44,127 nucleotides of DNA. It comes from Chloroflexota bacterium. GTDB taxonomy: Bacteria > Chloroflexota > Anaerolineae > Anaerolineales > Villigracilaceae. The notes beneath the pieces were generated by a model that saw nothing but the letters and a program-made list of their open reading frames with translations, did not search any database and had not been told where the DNA came from. The position numbers and the translations under genes are program-made. The stretch is from NCBI GenBank assembly GCA_024224815.1, contig JAAENC010001176.1:1-44127 (forward strand), written 5' to 3'. Positions 7,368 through 15,860 of this stretch are shown one piece after another. Position 1 is the first letter of the stretch. Each line of letters begins with the position of its first letter.

Positions 7368-9752
7368 CTACTTACTCTTTTTTGCAGTAGTTTTCTTTTT
7401 TGTTTGTGTACTTTTCTTCTTTTTTACGCCGCCTTCTAAATTAAGCAATTTTTCAGGGTTGATCTGTTCAACAACGCCGCCAGTATCACGCATTAGGTCA
7501 ACCATATATTTGACCAAGCGCGTATCTCGATCATCTTCCAAAGTCGATTTGCCATTCCAGAAAGCGATCAGGCGAACTTTGTCTATACCAAAGACCAAAG
7601 AAGAATAAAGAGTCCATCGATTATTCCGCTCAAAGGGATCATCACCTTTCTTTGGAAGGCCAAGTTGCTCAATTTGATATTTTTCATCCACCAAAGGATG
7701 ATTACGGATTTTATAAAAACGTTCAACCCATTGGTCGCCACCGGGGATAACAAATTCGCGTACATAGTGGGCATCTGCCAATGGCAAATGTGCTTCAACT
7801 TTAATACCGCGCTCTGCACATAATTCAGCAAAGATAATCTCTGTGCCGCAAGACAAACCGGCGGTAAAGGCCAGATCATTATCATCCGCATTATATTTGT
7901 CCAAAAGATCAGAAATGGCTTTTCTGACTTTTTCTTCTTTATCCGCAGGGAAAAGATTACGTTTACTGCCTTCCGGGTCAACTGTATAGCCTTCAAAAAC
8001 AAAAACTTGCTGCGCAGTTACTTCTTTTTCTGCATCTTCTTCTTTCTCTTTGCTTTCTTCTTGTGATAAGCGAGCAATCTCATCATTAATTGCATCAATA
8101 CCCGCTTGTACAAACTCAGAGCGCATTTCAAGAGACTGGAGCATTTCTAATTGCCCCAGTGACGAAGACAGGAAGAATTCATTGCGTCGTGAAGCGATTA
8201 GTGCTTTTCTATATGCACGCGTTACCTCTATTGGTTTTTCGGCTGTTAAAATTCGCAGCTCTGCCAAAGAAACCAAAGTCCAGTAATCTGCTTTTTCATC
8301 TTGCGCAAAGGTTTCCAGTGCAAATTCCAATGCACCGCGTAATTCTGGCAAGGTTTCACGGACATTGACAATATCAGGGTCAGGGTTCTCAGCATCATCA
8401 AAGCGATCGGCCAAATCAACTAAAAGCGAACCCAATGTAACTGCATTTACGCCCGGGTAAAACTGATTCAAGTCAATTCTGTAGCCTTTCAAATAGGTAT
8501 CAAATGCTTTAATGATCCAATGATAAGACTCGAAGGCTGTTGTTAAGCGTTTCTCAAGGTCTTCAACCCAACGCCAGGAAAATGTCCAGGTTTCTTTATA
8601 AATACGTCCTAAATAGGCAATTGCTTCACTGTCTTTAGGATGTTTTTCAAGAAGGGTTTCCAGTTTTACAATCGCTTCATCTACACGCCCCATGCGGTTC
8701 AAATGAAAAGCTTCCTGACGATGAAATTCCAAATTACCTTCGTTGATTTCCAACCCCTTGCGGTATTGCTCTAGCGCAAGTTCGTGCCGCCCCATATTAG
8801 CGAGGGCTTTTCCTGCTGCGCCTATCGCTTCTTCTTTAATTAGCGGATTACTGATCTCTTCTGTGAGCAGCAAAATATCGCCGATCTGTCTTTGGCGGCG
8901 GGAAATCGTTACGCGTTGCTTCCATTCGTTATACTCACGCCAAAATCCGGTGGCGAGGGGGGTGCGCAAAGATTTTTGGTCAGGTTCGTCCAATCCCGTG
9001 AGCAAGTTGAAAACAGGGCTGTGAATCGCGTCGATCCCAGTTGCCCAGGTATCACGCGTAACGCGAGCAATCGCCTGAATATCTTTCTCTAAAAATTCAG
9101 GGTCAGGAATCCCTTCTTCGGTTGTGTGGTAGGGAATCGTTCGCACGTTGAAAATATCAAAGGGCATATAGGCGCGCCCCGATTGGATGTGGACGATGCC
9201 ACGCTTTTTGAAGGCGTGGCGAATGCCTAGCTCATAGAAAACATTTGCGTTATCAATGCTTAAATCGGCAATAACCAAGTCTGCGAGAAGCAATTCCTGG
9301 AACATATCAGTCAAAATATCGCCGGTGGTGGTTTCTTCATCGGCGCGGAAGGGTTCAAAACCGGCTTCTATAAGCGCGGGTTTGATCAGGTCTTGGTAGA
9401 TGGCATTAAAGTTGATAACCATCCCGTCAAAGCCTTTTTTGATCCCAAAAGGCATTACGACAAAAGCATGGGGGCGAACTTCTGGTCTTAATTTTCTTTC
9501 TTCGGATGGTGCGTCTGCGAGCATCAAAGCAGCCTCCTTTAGAGCGATGATTTCTTCTTCTTTCTCTTTACGGATTGCTTCTTTCTTTTTTTCGGCTTGC
9601 TTCGCCTCTTCAACAGCTAGGAGCACACTTTCTTTTGTCTCTTTAACCACTTCCTCGATCGCGTCCTGAATGGCTTCTTTAGAGACTGTCAATGCTTCTA
9701 GCGTTTCTGATGAAGGAGTGTCTTTCTTCTTAGCAAAAAATTGAGCACTCAT
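7368..9752 (-). CDS. Deoxyribosyltransferase/TIR-like + TPR-S + SLOG-like sensor protein
   Basis: 794 residues. Order: charged coiled coil (about 20-75); an NDT/TIR-like domain (about 94-200) starting HAFVVMPFG, with the family signature IADLSIDNAN-VFYELGIRHA and candidate catalytic E174; TPR helices (about 290-390); a TPR-S/MAP3K TRAFs-binding region (about 390-540, with GYRIDLNQFYPGVNAVTLG); an acidic linker; a Rossmann-like C-terminal domain (about 590-770, VFVFEGYTVD, FTAGLSCGTEIIFAELCAERGI) that looks SLOG-like; and a Lys-rich tail. Known for the families: the NDT-like/TPR-S pairing also occurs in animal ASK kinases, and TPR-S has been predicted to read NAD-derived signals. Last gene of the operon, 3 nt after the SLATT stop, RBS AAGGAT. 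The SLOG assignment is the least certain part. Confidence 0.8.
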   Translation of the reverse strand: MSAQFFAKKKDTPSSETLEALTVSKEAIQDAIEEVVKETKESVLLAVEEAKQAEKKKEAIRKEKEEEIIALKEAALMLADAPSEERKLRPEVRPHAFVVMPFGIKKGFDGMVINFNAIYQDLIKPALIEAGFEPFRADEETTTGDILTDMFQELLLADLVIADLSIDNANVFYELGIRHAFKKRGIVHIQSGRAYMPFDIFNVRTIPYHTTEEGIPDPEFLEKDIQAIARVTRDTWATGIDAIHSPVFNLLTGLDEPDQKSLRTPLATGFWREYNEWKQRVTISRRQRQIGDILLLTEEISNPLIKEEAIGAAGKALANMGRHELALEQYRKGLEINEGNLEFHRQEAFHLNRMGRVDEAIVKLETLLEKHPKDSEAIAYLGRIYKETWTFSWRWVEDLEKRLTTAFESYHWIIKAFDTYLKGYRIDLNQFYPGVNAVTLGSLLVDLADRFDDAENPDPDIVNVRETLPELRGALEFALETFAQDEKADYWTLVSLAELRILTAEKPIEVTRAYRKALIASRRNEFFLSSSLGQLEMLQSLEMRSEFVQAGIDAINDEIARLSQEESKEKEEDAEKEVTAQQVFVFEGYTVDPEGSKRNLFPADKEEKVRKAISDLLDKYNADDNDLAFTAGLSCGTEIIFAELCAERGIKVEAHLPLADAHYVREFVIPGGDQWVERFYKIRNHPLVDEKYQIEQLGLPKKGDDPFERNNRWTLYSSLVFGIDKVRLIAFWNGKSTLEDDRDTRLVKYMVDLMRDTGGVVEQINPEKLLNLEGGVKKKKSTQTKKKTTAKKSK

Positions 9753-9755
9753 GAT

Positions 9756-11075
9756 TTATCCTTTTACTTCGCCGGTCTTGGGTAAACGTTGCAAAAATCC
9801 GTGTACGTCAGATGTAGGGGTGTCTGCGCCAAAATCAACACCTGCATAATCTTCGGCAATTGCTTCCATTGTAGAACGCAATTTAGATGCACGCTGGACA
9901 ATATTTTCAACGGCTTGCTCGGCCGCAGCGGCCATAGCGGCCAATTCCTGCTGTACAAGTTCAGATGAAGCCTCTTCTACAATGGTGCCCAAAGCTTCAT
10001 CGAAAGTTTCTTCGAGAATTTCTTCTCCTTCACGCAATTTCTGTGTGGTGAAATCAACAACGCTGTCACGCATGTGTTTCTTTAGGCGTGCATCTGATTC
10101 GACGGATTCTTTTATCACATCGTTCAGCAAATCTGCTTCTTCCAGCTCAGAATCTGTAATTGCGTCTTGCATGGAGCGGATATATTCTACGTTTTGGCTC
10201 CAAAGGACATCTTCTGTTCCCTTAACCAGTTTGTGAAACTCAATATCTGTTCGTTCTTCCGGTTCAAGGTTTGCCCAATGATCGTAAAGAATGGTTAACT
10301 CTACTATTACTTTGCTGTAATTTCTGAGCGTATTATCCAGGTTGCGTAATTCTTGCCATCCAATAAAAGCCGCAGCAAAAGCGGCGGTGATAGTGACCAT
10401 AAGATAAAAGTCGAAGGCTGCAAAAGCCGCACCCAAAGCTCCTGAAATACCGATGTACCATTGCATGCGTACGCGGTCTTTTTGGATCTTATTTACTTTT
10501 CGGATATGCCAAGCAAGCTGATCTTGCAAGCGATAAACGAAATATTCATCACCACTTAAAGGTCCGAAACCGGCATCGCTCTCAGGGTTGTCTGGGTAAT
10601 AGTAGGGAGGAATTGCCCCTTCATATTTTTCTAAAACCATTTCTCCGCCCAGACCACGATATACTTTTCGTTGGATATCGGCTAGCCTTTTTTCGAGCCA
10701 AACGCGTCGCTTAGGATTATCTTTAAGTATGGTTCTGAAAAGATAGATCTCTTTTTGTATTTCTTCTGCACCGGCTCTCATGATCAAGAAGCCACCACCA
10801 CCATGAAATTTGTTATATATTAGAGCAAGTAATGAGGCAATAATTGGCGAGGCTATAAGCAATGCTTTCAGGATAATCTTTCCTGTTAGCAGGAAAGTCT
10901 CAGGATAGGTTTCTGTTAATACTGCAAATATAGCGGCAAGAACACCCAATATAGCAATCCAGCGACGCATTCCATAATGAGGGCGTTCGAGTTTCTCAGA
11001 AGCTGCATCAAGTTGAGCATAACGCGACCAGGCAATATTTAGGATGGGGGTTCTATTTTCTGTATTGTTGTCCAT
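9756..11075 (-). CDS. Tandem SLATT (DUF4231) membrane protein, predicted effector
   Basis: 439 residues from the ATG at 11075, which has GGAGG 5 nt upstream; an upstream in-frame TTG at 11087 lies before this RBS and is rejected. The first 2TM unit (helices about 36-54 and 64-86) is preceded by AWSRYAQLDAASEKLE and followed by an amphipathic FLIMRAGAEEIQKEIYLFRT. The second 2TM unit (about 205-240) is followed by RNYSKVIVELTILYDHW. This duplicated layout matches SLATT/DUF4231, the 2TM membrane effectors predicted to form pores when a partner senses a nucleotide signal. The C-terminus (about 280-420) is a long acidic coiled coil, probably for oligomerisation or partner binding. Sits between the TIR-WD40 (60 nt) and TPR-S/SLOG (3 nt) genes. 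Confidence 0.82.
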   Translation of the reverse strand: MDNNTENRTPILNIAWSRYAQLDAASEKLERPHYGMRRWIAILGVLAAIFAVLTETYPETFLLTGKIILKALLIASPIIASLLALIYNKFHGGGGFLIMRAGAEEIQKEIYLFRTILKDNPKRRVWLEKRLADIQRKVYRGLGGEMVLEKYEGAIPPYYYPDNPESDAGFGPLSGDEYFVYRLQDQLAWHIRKVNKIQKDRVRMQWYIGISGALGAAFAAFDFYLMVTITAAFAAAFIGWQELRNLDNTLRNYSKVIVELTILYDHWANLEPEERTDIEFHKLVKGTEDVLWSQNVEYIRSMQDAITDSELEEADLLNDVIKESVESDARLKKHMRDSVVDFTTQKLREGEEILEETFDEALGTIVEEASSELVQQELAAMAAAAEQAVENIVQRASKLRSTMEAIAEDYAGVDFGADTPTSDVHGFLQRLPKTGEVKG

Positions 11076-11135
11076 TCGTTCCTCCAAATTTATGTTGGAT
11101 TATTTTTTCTATATATTCCTTGTTATGGAAATCTT

Positions 11136-14100
11136 CTATTTTTTCATTTCCAAGTCAGGGCACAAGAGTCTATACTCGTCGCCGGAGTAAATTAGTTCCC
11201 ATTCAATCTCGCTCAGGTTAGAGACCAAATGCGAGCAGGCTGTATCCACAAGGGCATCTGTTGTCGTAACGGGTAGTGCCGGGATGTCCCATATTTGGAC
11301 AATTTTTCGAGCAACGGTAGCAAGTTCAAGTCCATCGGGTGAGAAGGAGACGCTTCTGACGACGTCGCTGTGTGGGATACGGGAAATTTCCTGGCCGAGA
11401 GAGACATCCCAGAGGTAGGCAAAGTAATTTGAGCTGCCACCTGCGAGGAGTTTTCCATCTGGGCTAAAAGTGAGTGAATAAGGTTGTCCGTTCATACGGA
11501 GGAAATTATCGGTGAATGAATAATTGTGTTCCACACTTACAAGATAAATTATGCCTTCACTACTACCTGCGGCAAACCAAGCACCGTCGGGGCTATAAGC
11601 GATATTATGGTACTCACCACTTTGAAATAGCCCGGCTACTCTTTCTTTTGTTTCGACATCCCAAATATTAATTTTATTTTCCATGCCCGCAGCAAGGTGT
11701 TTTCCATTGGGGTGATAGGCTACCGATTGTAAGGGAGCGGGGTTTTCTATGCTGTCGATTTCTTCTCCGCTTTCTAAATCCCAGATGCGAATGAAAGAAT
11801 CTCCACCTGCGGTGACTACTTGTGTATTATCTGGGCTAAAAGCAAAACCATATACTTTAGCGCCATGCTCCAAGATGAGGATTTCTTCTGTTTCGAAGTT
11901 ATATAGTCTTATTTTATCTTCGCGGGTTTCTTCTACAGCCACCCATTTATTATCTGAGCTATAGGCTAAGTCGTAGGTTAGGCCCTTTGTTGGTAAAATT
12001 TCTCTTCCTTCGGCGGCTGTCTTGACAGATAATATGTCTTCAACAGGAAAGAGTCGTACGTTTTTCTCATCTGTATTGACTGCGAGTATTTCACCGTTGG
12101 GGGAGTAATGAGCACCACGCACTAATTCAGGAAACTCGATATAGTTTAAGCGTGACAAGAGCACGGAGGTATCCCAGAGCGTAATATTTCCTTTGTCGTC
12201 ACCAACAATAAGCCTGGTTCCTTCTTCGTTAAATAATATCGCTGTGCCGCGTGTTCCTATAGGAATATGGATCATTTCGCTGCCAGAGGCCGCATTCCAA
12301 ACACGGGCGGTTTGGTCGTAGCCGGTGGAGGCTATCCAGCCACCATTATCAGTAATATCCATGCGAAGCACAAAACCATCGTGTTGCATGCGCAATTTTT
12401 CGATACCTGTTTCAACATCCCAAACACGCAGGTTATTATCATCAGAGGCAGTTACAAACCAATTGCCCTCAGGTGAAAAATCTATAAACTCGATCCAGTC
12501 TCCGTGAGTCATTGATCCACGCGCTGTACCACGCCGTGAAACTTCACTTGAGCGGGCAACACTATCTGCGCCGCCAGTGACCATCCATTTGCTATCAAAA
12601 CTAAAATCAAGTGCGTAAACTTCGTCATTATGCGTTGCACCCGACACATAATAGACATCATCCACATTCCAAAGATAGGTTTCGCCAGACGATGTTCCCA
12701 CACCCAGCCATTTCCCATCCGGTGAAAAGACAACTTTGTAGACGGCACTATCATGCTCCCAAATTTGGGGAGGTGCTTCAAGATCATTCAAATTAATGAT
12801 GCTGATAGAACCGTCTTCACGCGCGGCAGCCAACTTGCTTCCGTCTGGATTCATGTCGAGGTCCCAAATAATGGTTCCGCCAAAGTCGTAGCTCTTAATT
12901 AGTGCGCCGTCGTTAGCATCCCACAAGCGGACAGTTCCATCTTTCCCTGCCGCCATGAAAAAATCGCCTTCTTTGCTAAAAACAATATCGTAAACTGCTT
13001 TATCGTGCTCTACACAGAATTTTTGCTCAGCATCATCGACAGTCCATAAACAAGCTGTTGCATTTTCACCGGCTGAAGCAAAATGTACTCCATCAGGGCT
13101 GCGTTTTATACGCCAAACCCGTCCACCTTGAGAGACCTGTGCAATCGGAACAGGGCTTACGCTCGTATTACGACGCAAAATATCTTCTGCCAAAAAGGAG
13201 GGAGAACGCTGCCAAGAATCAATTGCCAGGAGCGTGCTTATATCTAACTCACCGGCTTCTGTTTGGTAAATCCGTGCTTCTGCGGCTGCTCGTTGTGCTC
13301 TGGCTACAATTTCGTTCTGAACAGCTTCGGCTTCGTTTTTCTCTGCGATCACTTGTTGTGTTGCACGAGCATGTTCGTTTGCCACAGCAATCGCTTCCTG
13401 TGTGTGGGCTGCTGCTTCGTTATTAAGTGCCAATTCGGTCTGTTCAACAGCGACCCCACGTTGAAATAAAGCAAAAATCGCCAAACCAATACTGACAACC
13501 AGTGCCGCAGAGACTCCTATCAGCAAACTGCGCTGACGTTTCGTTGCCAATTGACGGCTGGCCTGAATATATTCACCTTGCAAAGGAACGACTTCACGCC
13601 CTTCTTTGTCAGCGGCTTCCACCATCCAGGTTTCGGCTTCGTTTAGGTCATCACCTTGCAGAAGAAAACTGTTTCCACGCCCCTTGTCATCCCATTCTTT
13701 GGAGCGAACCAAAAGACGCGTATGCTCTCTTACCCAACCTAAATCGGTTTGAATAGATTCAATTAAACCGAGTAAAGCGTTGTCATAATCATCTTGCTCG
13801 CGCATATAAACCCAATTGGTTGCAGCCAGAGACTCGTGCATTGTAGAGCCTTTTTCTGGCTCAATATGCAAAATGGGGACAAGCTTCTTATTATATTTCA
13901 GCCCTAATTCCAACTCTTCACCACAAACTTCAGATGCTAAGGAATCAGGTGTGATAATAAAGAGAAAAGCATCTGCGCCTTCTATGGCACGCGTTATCTC
14001 ATCCATCCAGTCGGAACTAAGCGGGATACCCTCCCAATCTACCCAGGCATCAATCCCGCTATTATCCAAACTATCATTTAACTTTTCCGCAAAGCCTTTA

Positions 14101-14156
14101 TTTCGTCGAGAATAAGAAATAAAAACCGAAGAAGTCGCTTCTGTTTTCTCTGCCAT
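11136..14156 (-). CDS. TIR-TM-WD40 protein, predicted NADase/sensor
   Basis: 1006 residues from the ATG at 14156. AGGAG overlapping the upstream stop supports this start; an in-frame TTG at 14183 lies inside the previous gene. The TIR domain (about 9-140) starts SVFISYSRRNKGFAEKL and has SEVCGEELE with E81 in the place of the catalytic Glu of NAD-cleaving TIRs. TM helix about 211-232, an Ala/Glu-rich coiled coil (about 240-310), then WD40 repeats from about 345 to 985. I count 15 WD-like strand ends (VRLWDAND, LRVWDVET, IRIWDLES and similar), enough for two seven-bladed propellers. The WD40 part probably recognises the trigger or a partner. NADase activity is inferred. Confidence 0.87.
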   Translation of the reverse strand: MAEKTEATSSVFISYSRRNKGFAEKLNDSLDNSGIDAWVDWEGIPLSSDWMDEITRAIEGADAFLFIITPDSLASEVCGEELELGLKYNKKLVPILHIEPEKGSTMHESLAATNWVYMREQDDYDNALLGLIESIQTDLGWVREHTRLLVRSKEWDDKGRGNSFLLQGDDLNEAETWMVEAADKEGREVVPLQGEYIQASRQLATKRQRSLLIGVSAALVVSIGLAIFALFQRGVAVEQTELALNNEAAAHTQEAIAVANEHARATQQVIAEKNEAEAVQNEIVARAQRAAAEARIYQTEAGELDISTLLAIDSWQRSPSFLAEDILRRNTSVSPVPIAQVSQGGRVWRIKRSPDGVHFASAGENATACLWTVDDAEQKFCVEHDKAVYDIVFSKEGDFFMAAGKDGTVRLWDANDGALIKSYDFGGTIIWDLDMNPDGSKLAAAREDGSISIINLNDLEAPPQIWEHDSAVYKVVFSPDGKWLGVGTSSGETYLWNVDDVYYVSGATHNDEVYALDFSFDSKWMVTGGADSVARSSEVSRRGTARGSMTHGDWIEFIDFSPEGNWFVTASDDNNLRVWDVETGIEKLRMQHDGFVLRMDITDNGGWIASTGYDQTARVWNAASGSEMIHIPIGTRGTAILFNEEGTRLIVGDDKGNITLWDTSVLLSRLNYIEFPELVRGAHYSPNGEILAVNTDEKNVRLFPVEDILSVKTAAEGREILPTKGLTYDLAYSSDNKWVAVEETREDKIRLYNFETEEILILEHGAKVYGFAFSPDNTQVVTAGGDSFIRIWDLESGEEIDSIENPAPLQSVAYHPNGKHLAAGMENKINIWDVETKERVAGLFQSGEYHNIAYSPDGAWFAAGSSEGIIYLVSVEHNYSFTDNFLRMNGQPYSLTFSPDGKLLAGGSSNYFAYLWDVSLGQEISRIPHSDVVRSVSFSPDGLELATVARKIVQIWDIPALPVTTTDALVDTACSHLVSNLSEIEWELIYSGDEYRLLCPDLEMKK

Positions 14157-14164
14157 GTAGACTC

Positions 14165-15565
14165 CTATCGAGCGACAAACCAAGCGGCAACATATCCTTC
14201 AACGCCGCTTGCGTCTTTAACTTTAAGCCATTCAGTATTAGAACCAATTTTTGCTTCACCACCGGCTTCTGCAATGGTCAGGCTTTCACCTACAGGTAAA
14301 TGTCGGATCAAAGTTGCCGAAGTAATTTTTGGCTGACTACGGAAAGAAACGCCCTGTGCCGTCGTTTTGACAATATTAGAAGCACCCGCTGCAGGAGGTG
14401 TAGTCGCTTCTGCTTCTACAGCTGTTGAACCACTTTCATATTTCACATACCAGGCAGCAACAAAACCATCACGTCCATCTTTATCGCGTACATTCAACCA
14501 TTGTCCCATTACGCCCACTTTCGCGATCGTCTGATCTGAAGACTCCAAACTAACCACTTTCTCTGTGGTCGGGATACGGCGAATCAAAGTCTCCGGTGAA
14601 ATAGTCGTATTCTTGCGGAAAGCAATATTATCTGTCGGGATAAGAGAAAGCGCACCTGCAGGAAGCGGCTTCGCTGACGTAGATGTCGTTGTTGTAAAAG
14701 TTGTGGTCGTGGAAGCAGTAACAGTTGTATCTGCTTCGCTCCCGGGAGGGGGCGCACCTTTCTTATCAGAAAGATACCAAGCTGCTGTATAAGCTTGTTT
14801 GCCTTCAGGGTCTTGGGCATGAAGCCACTGCCCCATTACACCAAGTTTTTTCTTCGTTGCCGCAGCAGATTCAAGACTCTTTAGTTCAGTCTCACCTTCC
14901 AACCGTTTAACGAGATAACCACCTACAGATGGATCAGCCCGGAACGCCAAATCATCTTCCGCAACAAAAACAGACATAGAATCAGCAGGAAGCGCAACCG
15001 GTGTCTTTGGCTTCGGTGGTTGCGGCGGGATACCATAAGCATCAAACCAAAGTACCGCACTAATTTCAGACTCCAATTTCTGTCCCTGATATTTATAACG
15101 TTGCGTCAGCAAAACATCTTTACCGGGGCCATCACCACCATATTTATAAGGGTCATAGATCACATAATCATCACCCTTTTTCTCTTTAACCAGTACAAAG
15201 TGAGTTTGTATACCCGCTTTTTTATTCCAATCCACCTGTAAGATCACGGGTTTACCGGCAGCAACAGCCGCATCAATTCTCGAAATCGGCGCAGGGAAAG
15301 CCTCGCAAGGCTCCATATCCTTATAAACCAAATTCGGAAAAGCATAAGGCAAAACACTAGGGATAAAGAACGCTCCCTGAAAACCACCTTTAGCTTTCAT
15401 TTTTTCATTAACCGTTGCCGGTGTTTCGTTATAGCCAATTCCGTTGAGCATCATCGCTACAGAGGTCAGCAAACAGCCCCAACCTTTGATCGTCTCATTC
15501 GAATTTCCTAGACTTTTACTTCCCCATGCGTCATCGTTCTGATACAGGTTTTCAGTTTTGAACAT
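14165..15565 (-). CDS. C39-like cysteine peptidase with three SH3-like repeats
   Basis: 466 residues from the ATG at 15565 with AGGAGG just before it. The N-terminal papain-like C39_2 domain (about 5-180) has its catalytic set visible: C31 in WGCLLTSVAMML, H122 in QTHFVLVKEKK and D138 in VIYDPYKYGG. Three related SH3-type repeats follow (about 191-265, 305-378, 398-466), each with an LAFRADP/IAFRKNT/VSFRSQP strand and a final GYVAAW-like strand. A Thr-rich linker (about 285-305) separates repeats 1 and 2. No signal peptide or TM helix is present, so it should be cytoplasmic, unusual for a C39-SH3 protein. First gene of the operon, 8 nt before the TIR-WD40 start; it may cleave a co-encoded partner (inference). 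Confidence 0.82.
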   Translation of the reverse strand: MFKTENLYQNDDAWGSKSLGNSNETIKGWGCLLTSVAMMLNGIGYNETPATVNEKMKAKGGFQGAFFIPSVLPYAFPNLVYKDMEPCEAFPAPISRIDAAVAAGKPVILQVDWNKKAGIQTHFVLVKEKKGDDYVIYDPYKYGGDGPGKDVLLTQRYKYQGQKLESEISAVLWFDAYGIPPQPPKPKTPVALPADSMSVFVAEDDLAFRADPSVGGYLVKRLEGETELKSLESAAATKKKLGVMGQWLHAQDPEGKQAYTAAWYLSDKKGAPPPGSEADTTVTASTTTTFTTTTSTSAKPLPAGALSLIPTDNIAFRKNTTISPETLIRRIPTTEKVVSLESSDQTIAKVGVMGQWLNVRDKDGRDGFVAAWYVKYESGSTAVEAEATTPPAAGASNIVKTTAQGVSFRSQPKITSATLIRHLPVGESLTIAEAGGEAKIGSNTEWLKVKDASGVEGYVAAWFVAR

Positions 15566-15636
15566 TAGCGGTCCTCCTGAAGACACGTTATTGGATTCTA
15601 AAATTAATGCAGGATGGTACTAAAGTACTAAGCTAA

Positions 15637-15642
15637 ATTATA
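15637..15642 (-). promoter_or_regulatory. Candidate -10 element of the TIR/SLATT/SLOG operon
   Basis: The minus strand reads ACTGTATAATTTAGC, an exact TATAAT about 70 nt before the peptidase ATG. No good -35 is seen. Just downstream, 15616-15630, lies a short inverted repeat (GTAC-T-AAA-GTAC) that could bind a regulator, though it is too short to be sure. Confidence 0.4.
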
Positions 15643-15860
15643 CAGTAAAACTCTTATTTGGTAGAAAAACATTACTAACAATTTTGTAAAGGGGATATCA
15701 AGAGCTTCACACGTGATTTAGGCTTGATACCGCTTAACAAAAAACATGCCCCACACCATATATTTTTGCACCAAAGATTGAAAAAAACTCAAAGAAGCTT
15801 GTGGTTTATAATGAACGAACAGAAACAAAAAATCATTCCATATAAAACACCTATTTTTTC

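Noticed and set aside
13058-13469. Plus-strand ORFs of 122 and 68 codons
   Set aside because: They run antisense within the coiled-coil region of the TIR-WD40 gene and have low-complexity composition with no RBS.
14157-14183. Earlier TTG start for the TIR-WD40 protein
   Set aside because: It lies inside the previous gene and lacks an RBS; ATG at 14156 has AGGAG at proper distance and begins right at the TIR fold.
7368-15565. CBASS, Thoeris or retron system
   Set aside because: No CD-NTase, reverse transcriptase or ThsA-type protein is present; the TIR here is fused to TM and WD40 instead of being a small ThsB.
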